From JAGNRR01 sp964409905 (GTDB lineage Bacteria; Bacteroidota; Bacteroidia; Chitinophagales; Chitinophagaceae): a stretch of 11,968 nt of DNA. Both the position numbers and the translations under genes were made by a program. Of the stretch, positions 6,602-11,968 are shown in pieces (position 1 is the stretch's first letter; each line of letters begins with the position of its first letter). The stretch spans positions 1 through 11,968 of the forward strand of contig CAYPET010000035.1 of NCBI GenBank assembly GCA_964409905.1, read 5' to 3'. The notes under the pieces were generated by a model. It worked only from the letters and a program-made list of their open reading frames with translations, ran no database searches and was not told where the DNA came from.

Positions 6602-7207
6602 ATGGCAAGATACACAGGTCCAAAAACAAAGATTTGCAGAAAATTTGGTGAACCAATATTGGGCACAGCTAAATCATTAAGCAAAAACAGCAATCCTCCT
6701 GGACAGCATGGAGGAAATCGCAGAAGAAAGCAAAAGAGTGAATATGGTATTCAACTCGCAGAAAAACAAAAAGCTAAATACACTTACGGTGTATTGGAGC
6801 GCCGTTTTCGTAATACCTTTAAAGAGGCATCGCGTTCAAAAGGTGTTACTGGTGAAAACTTAATGAAGCTACTAGAAAGTCGTCTGGACAATGTCGTTTA
6901 CCGAATGGGAATGAGTGTTTCTAGACCCGGAGCAAGACAGTTGGTTTCTCACAAGCACATTGAGGTTAATGGCCAAATTTGCAACATCCCTTCATATCGC
7001 GTGAAACCAGGTGATGTTATTTCAGTTAAAGAAAAGAGTATTCACAATGGTCCTTTAATGCAAGATTTTCGTGATAAAGACCCTAAAATTACTTGGATAG
7101 ATTACAATTTCCAAGCAAAGAAAGGAACCTATATCTCAGATCCAGAGCGTGATTCTATTCCAGAGAATATCAAGGAGCAATTAATCGTTGAGCTTTACTC
7201 TAAATAA
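6602..7207 (+). CDS. rpsD: 30S ribosomal protein uS4
   Basis: S4 is a primary 16S rRNA-binding protein that nucleates 30S assembly and is a known autogenous repressor in E. coli and Bacillus. The 201-residue product starts MARYTGPKTKICRKFGEPI. The N-terminal region has only Cys12 and no zinc-type cysteine cluster. The S4 RNA-binding domain spans roughly residues 92-150 (ESRLDNVVYRMGMSVSRPGA, then HIEVNGQ and YRVKPGDVISV). The C terminus, ENIKEQLIVELYSK, is typical. The gene follows a structured 80-base gap, unlike its tightly packed neighbours, and is followed after 32 bases by rpoA. Confidence 0.98.
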   Translation: MARYTGPKTKICRKFGEPILGTAKSLSKNSNPPGQHGGNRRRKQKSEYGIQLAEKQKAKYTYGVLERRFRNTFKEASRSKGVTGENLMKLLESRLDNVVYRMGMSVSRPGARQLVSHKHIEVNGQICNIPSYRVKPGDVISVKEKSIHNGPLMQDFRDKDPKITWIDYNFQAKKGTYISDPERDSIPENIKEQLIVELYSK

Positions 7208-7239
7208 TCCTTTTAACTAATTAAAAATAAACATTTTAT

Positions 7240-8232
7240 ATGTCAATACTAAGTTTTCAAAAACCAGACAAAATTGTACTGCAAAAAGCAACTGAGTTCG
7301 AAGGATTATTTGAATTTCGTCCTTTAGAGCCGGGCTATGGCGTTACAATAGGCAATGCGCTCCGTCGAGTGTTATTAAGTTCACTAGAAGGATATGCAAT
7401 CAATGGTGTAAAAATAGATGGTGTTGATCATGAGTTTAGCACTATTAAAGGTGTTACTGATGATGTAACCGATATTATTCTTAATTTAAAACAGGTTCGC
7501 TTTCGTAAGAAGATTGAAACTGATTTGAATGCAGAGAAAATAGAAATTAATATTAAAGGTAAAGAAACCTTTACAGCAGGTATGATAGGCGATGCTACAA
7601 ATAACTTTGAAGTGATGAATCCTGATTTAGTTGTTTGTTCAATGAATGCCAATACAAACCTTCGCATGGAAATAGATTTAACCAAAGGTCGTGGTTACGT
7701 TCCGGCAAATGATGATATCGTAAAAGAAAAACCGTTGGGTTATATTCCTGTTGATTCTATATTCACGCCTATTAAGAACGTGAAATATTCTATTGAGAAT
7801 ACTCGTGTAGAAGGAAGAACAGATTTCGAAAAATTAATTCTTGAGGTTAAAACTGACGGAACAATACACCCGGAAGAGGCCGTTAAACAAGCATCCCGTA
7901 TATTAATCCAGCATTTAATGTTGATTACTGATGAAAATATTACGTTTGATACCGGTATCTCTGAAAAGCATGATGTTGTGGATGAGCAAACACTTAAATT
8001 ACGCCAGATATTAAAAACACCATTAGAGGACTTGGACTTATCAGTACGTGCTTTTAATTGTTTGAAAGCTGCAAAAATCAATTCCCTAAGCGAATTGGTG
8101 CAGTATGAGCAGGAGGAATTAATGAAATTCAGAAACTTCGGTCAGAAATCACTCTCTGAAATTGAACAAGTATTAATTGATCGAGGACTTGGATTTGGCA
8201 TGGATCTATCAAAATTACAAATGGACGAGTAG
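7240..8232 (+). CDS. rpoA: RNA polymerase alpha subunit
   Basis: The alpha dimer scaffolds RNA polymerase assembly, and its C-terminal domain contacts UP elements and activators. The 330-residue product (E. coli 329) has the N-terminal dimerisation signature LEPGYGVTIGNALRRVLLSS (residues 29-48). The C-terminal domain (about 258-325) keeps residues matching the E. coli 265 determinant: R270, N273, C274, K276, G301, K303, S304 and E307. It ends with the FGMDLSK motif common in Bacteroidota. It is co-transcribed with rpsD upstream and rplQ downstream (25-base gap). No change in a key residue was noticed. Confidence 0.98.
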   Translation: MSILSFQKPDKIVLQKATEFEGLFEFRPLEPGYGVTIGNALRRVLLSSLEGYAINGVKIDGVDHEFSTIKGVTDDVTDIILNLKQVRFRKKIETDLNAEKIEINIKGKETFTAGMIGDATNNFEVMNPDLVVCSMNANTNLRMEIDLTKGRGYVPANDDIVKEKPLGYIPVDSIFTPIKNVKYSIENTRVEGRTDFEKLILEVKTDGTIHPEEAVKQASRILIQHLMLITDENITFDTGISEKHDVVDEQTLKLRQILKTPLEDLDLSVRAFNCLKAAKINSLSELVQYEQEELMKFRNFGQKSLSEIEQVLIDRGLGFGMDLSKLQMDE

Positions 8233-8257
8233 TCCGGTTTTAAAAAAATAAGTAAAA

Positions 8258-8824
8258 ATGAGACACGGAGTAAAATTAAACCCATTAGGTAGAAAGAAAG
8301 CGCACAGAAAAGCATTGATGCGCAATCTGACTCGTCAACTAGTAGAGCACAAGCGTATCGTAACGACTTTAGCAAAAGCCAAAGCGTTGCGTCAGCACAT
8401 TGAGCCAATCTTAACCAAAACGAAGAATGATACAACTCACAATCGTCGTATAGTATTTAGTTACGTTCAAGATAAAGAAACAATTCAGGAATTATTCGGT
8501 CCTGTAAGCCAAAAAATTGCGGATAGACCAGGTGGATATACCCGGATTATTAAGCTTGATCAACGTAAAGGAGATGCAGCAGATATGGCCATGATAGAGT
8601 TGGTAGACTTCAATGAAACGTATGACACATCAGTTGAAGTTGGCACTAAGAAAAAACGTACAAGACGCGCAAGAAAAAAAGCGACTAAAACAGAAGCAGT
8701 TTCAACGGAGGAAAAAGAAATTGAAACAACAACTGAAGAAGTAAGCAACACAGAAGAACAAACAAGCGATAATGTCGAAGAGAATAATGAAGAAAATTCT
8801 TCTGACGACTCAAAAGAAGCATAG
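8258..8824 (+). CDS. rplQ: 50S ribosomal protein bL17 with charged C-terminal extension
   Basis: L17 is a 50S protein near the peptide-exit side of the large subunit. The conserved core covers about residues 1-119: MRHGVKLNPLGRKKAHRKAL, LVEHKRIVTTLAKAKALR, then GGYTRIIKLDQRKGDAADMA. After it comes a basic stretch (131-145, KKKRTRRARKKATK) and a low-complexity acidic tail rich in Glu, Asn, Ser and Thr (148-188). The total of 188 residues is well above E. coli L17 (127). Tails of this kind are frequent in Bacteroidota as far as I know; their function is not established. It is the last gene of the operon, with an intrinsic terminator 26 bases after the stop. Confidence 0.97.
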   Translation: MRHGVKLNPLGRKKAHRKALMRNLTRQLVEHKRIVTTLAKAKALRQHIEPILTKTKNDTTHNRRIVFSYVQDKETIQELFGPVSQKIADRPGGYTRIIKLDQRKGDAADMAMIELVDFNETYDTSVEVGTKKKRTRRARKKATKTEAVSTEEKEIETTTEEVSNTEEQTSDNVEENNEENSSDDSKEA

Positions 8825-8850
8825 TAGCTAACATACATTATTACCTAAAT

Positions 8851-8875
8851 CCCGGACTTGTTCCGGGTTTTTTTT
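8851..8875 (+). terminator. Intrinsic terminator of the infA-rplQ operon
   Basis: A 6-bp G/C-rich stem CCCGGA/TCCGGG (8851-8856 and 8862-8867) with loop CTTGT is followed directly by eight T residues. It lies 26 bases after the rplQ stop and separates the operon from carA. Confidence 0.92.
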
Positions 8876-8975
8876 GGAGTCAATAAACTTTTTAAAAATT
8901 ATATCATTGTTGAAATAAAATTTTCATTGTTACAGGATGAAATTTGTTGCTACTTTCCCCAATTGTAAATAACTA

Positions 8976-9009
8976 TTTGGCTTATTTAAAGGTTGATAAA
9001 GTAAATTCG
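8976..9009 (+). promoter_or_regulatory. Putative carA promoter
   Basis: TTTG (8976-8979) and TAAATTCG (9002-9009) are spaced 22 bases apart, fitting the Bacteroidota -33/-7 pattern with one mismatch in the -7 box. The -7 box ends 7 bases before the carA ATG, so the transcript would have almost no leader. No attenuator or PyrR-type structure is visible between the rplQ terminator and carA. Confidence 0.5.
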
Positions 9010-9016
9010 CTTTTTA

Positions 9017-10105
9017 ATGAATAAGGCAATATTAATTCTGGCAGATGGCACCGTAATGGAGGGAGAAGCCTTCGGAAAAATAGGTACCGCCACTGGTGAA
9101 ATTTGTTTTAACACGGGTATGACCGGCTATCAGGAGGTGTTTACAGATCCCAGTTATTATGGTCAAATTCTCATCATGAACACGGCCCACATTGGTAATT
9201 ACGGAGCGAAAAATTCGGAAATTGAAAGTAGCGGTGTAAAAATTAATGGTTTGATTTGTAAAACATTATCTAGCACATTTTCCCGAGATAATGCAGATGA
9301 GTCGTTAGAGGATTACCTCATTGAGAATAATGTTGTAGCCATTCATAAAGTAGATACCAGAGCATTAGTTGCGCATATTCGTGAAAAGGGAGCAATGAAT
9401 TGTATTATATCTTCCGATGATTTGGATGTAAGTACTTTAAAGGCAAAACTAAATGATGTCCCATCTATGAAAGGTCTTGAATTGGCATCCGTGGTTAGTA
9501 CGAAAGAACCGTATACAAGTGGCGATGAAGCTAGCCCCATTCGGATTGCAGCTTTAGATTTTGGGATTAAAAAAAGTATTGTAGCCAATATGGTTGACAG
9601 GGGAGCCTTTGTGAAAGTTTTTCCTGCCAAAACCAGTTTTGCAGAATTAGAAGAATTTAGCCCAAGTGCTTACTTTATATCAAATGGTCCTGGAGATCCT
9701 GCCCCTATGGATTATGCGATACAAACTGTAAAACAAATTATTGATAGCGGAAAGCCAACATTCGGTATTTGCCTAGGTCATCAGATTTTGTCTTTAGCTT
9801 GTGGTGCTACGACCTACAAAATGCATCATGGCCATCGAGGATTAAACCATCCTGTAAAAAATTTAATCAGTGGTACAAGTGAAATTTCTACTCAAAACCA
9901 TGGTTTTGCTGTTGATGCGGCAAGTATTGAAGCCAATGAGGATATTGAAATAACACATGTCAATTTAAATGATGACACCATTGAAGGAATAAGGCTAAAA
10001 GATAAAAATGCTTTTTCTGTGCAATATCACCCAGAAGCCACACCTGGTCCACATGATAGTCGTTATTTATTCGATCAGTTTATCGAAATGATAAAAAATC
10101 AGTAA
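9017..10105 (+). CDS. carA: Carbamoyl-phosphate synthase small (glutaminase) subunit
   Basis: CarA hydrolyses glutamine and passes ammonia to CarB to make carbamoyl phosphate for pyrimidine and arginine synthesis. The 362-residue protein has the N-terminal CPSase small-chain domain (LADGTVMEGEAFG, FNTGMTGYQEVFTDPSYYGQ) and a class I glutamine amidotransferase domain from about residue 175. That domain contains FISNGPGDP, the nucleophile Cys252 in GICLGHQ, and the His338/Glu340 pair in SVQYHPEA. All catalytic residues are present. carB is not in the window. The gene has its own promoter after the rplQ terminator and converges on the DUF808 gene with an 18-base gap. carA next to rplQ is, to my knowledge, a common Bacteroidota arrangement. 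Confidence 0.97.
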   Translation: MNKAILILADGTVMEGEAFGKIGTATGEICFNTGMTGYQEVFTDPSYYGQILIMNTAHIGNYGAKNSEIESSGVKINGLICKTLSSTFSRDNADESLEDYLIENNVVAIHKVDTRALVAHIREKGAMNCIISSDDLDVSTLKAKLNDVPSMKGLELASVVSTKEPYTSGDEASPIRIAALDFGIKKSIVANMVDRGAFVKVFPAKTSFAELEEFSPSAYFISNGPGDPAPMDYAIQTVKQIIDSGKPTFGICLGHQILSLACGATTYKMHHGHRGLNHPVKNLISGTSEISTQNHGFAVDAASIEANEDIEITHVNLNDDTIEGIRLKDKNAFSVQYHPEATPGPHDSRYLFDQFIEMIKNQ

Positions 10106-10123
10106 GGCGTTCTGAGTTAGGTT

Positions 10124-11002
10124 TTATCGATTAATTAGTTTGAAAACTGCAAGACTGCTCTTCAAAAGAACCAGTACTGCACCGCCAACTATCAAACCAA
10201 TGGTAAAGTCAGCTAGTAAAGTTGGCCATTTTTCAAAGAGATGATGGACAATATCAATTTCATGTTTAAATATTCCACCTGATACTAGTAATAAGGCAAT
10301 TGTCCCTACAACGGTGAGCCCCTTAATGACCTTCGGTAATAAGTTCACCAAAAAATGACCAATTTTATCACTAATGGTATTTGAAGCCTCATTAAAATTT
10401 ATTAAACGAATACCTGAGTCATCAATCCGCACTAGTAAAGCGACTATGCCATAAACTCCAACGGTTGCTACAATAGCCACAACGGTGGTAACGCCCATCT
10501 GTACCTGAATAGACTGGTCTAATACAGAGCTCAAAGCAATAATGACAATCTCTACAGATAAAATAAAATCCGTCAGGACAGCAGATCGTATTTTGCTACG
10601 TTCCTGCGCCAATATTGCTGTATCATCTTTCGGAACCATTGTTTCTTCAATTGCTGAAGATTGTTTGGAATGAAAAAAATAATGATAAATTTTTTCTGCA
10701 CCTTCAAATGCCAGATAAAAGCCACCTAACAGCAATATGTACGTTATTGCTTGAGGTAGAAAGGAGTTTAATAGAAATACTAAGGGTAGGATAATTATTT
10801 TGTTTAAAAATGATCCTTTTGTAATCGCCCATAATACGGGCATTTCGCGGGAAGAAACAAAGCCTGATGCTTTTTCAGCATTTACGGCCAGATCATCGCC
10901 AAGTATACCGGCTGTTTTTTTTGTTGCTAGTTTACTCATAGTGGCTACGTCATCCATTAGAGCCGCGATATCATCTAAAATTGCAAAAAATCCTGATGCC
11001 AT
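10124..11002 (-). CDS. YedI-like inner-membrane protein (DUF808 family)
   Basis: This 292-residue membrane protein begins with the characteristic MASGFFAILDDIAALMDDVA, followed by a soluble stretch (TKKTAGILGDDLAVNAEKASG) typical of the DUF808/YedI family. Hydrophobic segments lie at about residues 67-83, 85-101, 142-162, 170-192, 217-246 and 262-288, consistent with a multi-pass inner-membrane protein. Its biochemical function is unknown, and the sequence shows no enzyme motif. Length matches the family. It begins 37 bases after the end of the M14 peptidase gene on the same strand, so the two may share a transcript. It ends 18 bases from carA, with which it converges; no clear terminator is seen between them. 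Confidence 0.88.
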   Translation of the reverse strand: MASGFFAILDDIAALMDDVATMSKLATKKTAGILGDDLAVNAEKASGFVSSREMPVLWAITKGSFLNKIIILPLVFLLNSFLPQAITYILLLGGFYLAFEGAEKIYHYFFHSKQSSAIEETMVPKDDTAILAQERSKIRSAVLTDFILSVEIVIIALSSVLDQSIQVQMGVTTVVAIVATVGVYGIVALLVRIDDSGIRLINFNEASNTISDKIGHFLVNLLPKVIKGLTVVGTIALLLVSGGIFKHEIDIVHHLFEKWPTLLADFTIGLIVGGAVLVLLKSSLAVFKLINR

Positions 11003-11039
11003 ATACTAAAAGTGTTAAAATTGAAGTTGAGCTATTTTA

Positions 11040-11968
11040 TTAATTGATACGAAAAACAGGCAATCGCAAATGTTCTTTTTCGTAATGCTTACTTTGCCTA
11101 TAAAGCCATAATAATTGATCTTGTGGCTGTTTTGCAAATGAAGTATCTCGTTTCAATTTATTTTCAAATTCTTTTTTTAAGGCATGATTTTCTTGAAGCA
11201 GTTGAAATGCTTTTTCTTCAAAAACATATGCACTAAACCATTCTTTTTGTTGCAAAATGGCGTCAAAAAAATTCCAATTAAAATACGAATCTGGAGATGT
11301 TGGCTCTAAAACAGTTGCGATGAAATAATTCTTTTCCGTATTCATTGGAATGATATAATCACCTTTTCGAAACTTCCATTCCAGCACCTGTTCATCCACA
11401 CGGGTATTAAAGTGCAGGTAATGTTTTTCGTAAGGAGAAGCCACGGTCTCAAAATGCTTGATTTGATAACTTGTCACTATCAAGGTTGTGTCATTTTCGC
11501 ATTGAAACATTTTCACACCATTTGCCAATAGTCTTTCTGCCACTTGCCAATAACCTTGTTGTAGAATGTAATGGCTAGGCTTTTTTATTAGCATATCGGC
11601 ATTCATGTGCTTATAGTATTTTACCACTTTTGTTAAAGGTTTGGTCGTATCATAGTAAAACCTGGGCGCACCGGTAACTAAGCTGGGTTTATAAGCATAT
11701 TCGTAAGCTTTAAAGTTTAAATTCTGAAATCGTGTGCTATCCAACCTCCAGTTTATCGGGACAACGTCCAAGGCATTTGCCAACTTCGACTGTTGCAGCT
11801 GATACAAGGTTTTTATCATTGCTTTATTTTCATAAGCGAAAAAACTAAGGCTATTGAAAAAATCATGCGTAGCCAAGACTCGTTGCTTAAACGGTTTGAG
11901 CATATGTGTTTCGGTTATAATACCAATAATGCCATGCAATGCGAGCATTCCCGTGCTATAACGCGGGC
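11040..11968 (-). CDS. M14-type zinc carboxypeptidase, C-terminal part (5' end outside window)
   Basis: The frame is open to the right edge. The codons before the ATG at 11948 read PRYSTG, so that Met is internal and the gene starts beyond the window. The stretch RYSTGMLALHGIIGIITETH, then MLKPFKQRV, resembles the last catalytic segment of M14 metallocarboxypeptidases, where the Glu (in ETH) is the general base and is followed by a conserved F-K-x-R-V. The zinc ligands (HxxE and His) would lie upstream, outside the window. About 270 further residues form a C-terminal region of unclear fold, with no recognised motif, as seen in larger Bacteroidota M14 proteins. A signal peptide cannot be checked. 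It probably cleaves C-terminal residues of peptides. The family call rests on one motif region. Confidence 0.7.
   Translation of the reverse strand, partial: PRYSTGMLALHGIIGIITETHMLKPFKQRVLATHDFFNSLSFFAYENKAMIKTLYQLQQSKLANALDVVPINWRLDSTRFQNLNFKAYEYAYKPSLVTGAPRFYYDTTKPLTKVVKYYKHMNADMLIKKPSHYILQQGYWQVAERLLANGVKMFQCENDTTLIVTSYQIKHFETVASPYEKHYLHFNTRVDEQVLEWKFRKGDYIIPMNTEKNYFIATVLEPTSPDSYFNWNFFDAILQQKEWFSAYVFEEKAFQLLQENHALKKEFENKLKRDTSFAKQPQDQLLWLYRQSKHYEKEHLRLPVFRIN

Noticed and set aside
1..11968. CRISPR array, tRNA/rRNA, insertion sequence, phage or defence genes
   Set aside because: No spaced repeats, cloverleaf-like sequence, transposase or integrase motifs, or toxin/nuclease domains were seen on either strand.

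Overview
The window looks like a chromosomal housekeeping segment from a member of Bacteroidota, probably near Chitinophagaceae or Sphingobacteriia. The supporting signs are: start codons preceded by A/T-rich sequence with no Shine-Dalgarno motif; promoters with a TAnnTTTG-type -7 box (TACATTTG, TAAATTCG); an L36 protein of the zinc-less type; an L17 protein with a long charged tail; and carA directly after rplQ. The genus assignment is inference.

Positions 1-975 (minus strand) hold a small surface-protein unit: an outer-membrane beta-barrel gene followed, with a 14-base overlap, by a lipoprotein gene that runs off the left edge. Both reading frames are interrupted in this sequence. The barrel gene is split into a signal-peptide half and a barrel half. 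The lipoprotein changes frame exactly at a run of seven A residues. Positions 976-1280 are a divergent intergenic region with promoter-like boxes and short repeats.

Positions 1281-5271 (plus) hold gyrA and a secreted TPR protein, 31 bases apart and probably co-transcribed. Positions 5321-8875 form a self-contained alpha-type ribosomal operon: promoter, infA, rpmJ, rpsM, rpsK, rpsD, rpoA, rplQ and a strong intrinsic terminator. It supplies IF-1, five ribosomal proteins and the RNA polymerase alpha subunit. Its unusual internal feature is an 80-base gap before rpsD that can fold into a hairpin whose loop pairs with the rpsD translation-initiation region. This is a candidate S4 autoregulatory pseudoknot.

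Positions 8976-10105 hold carA with its own promoter and an almost leaderless start. Converging on it from the right are a YedI-like (DUF808) membrane protein and the C-terminal part of an M14-type zinc carboxypeptidase that runs off the right edge.

Most of the window is ordinary and well conserved. The items most worth a second look are the rpsD leader structure, the A7 frameshift in the lipoprotein, the split barrel gene, and the separation of the infA-rplQ operon from any upstream secY/map genes.
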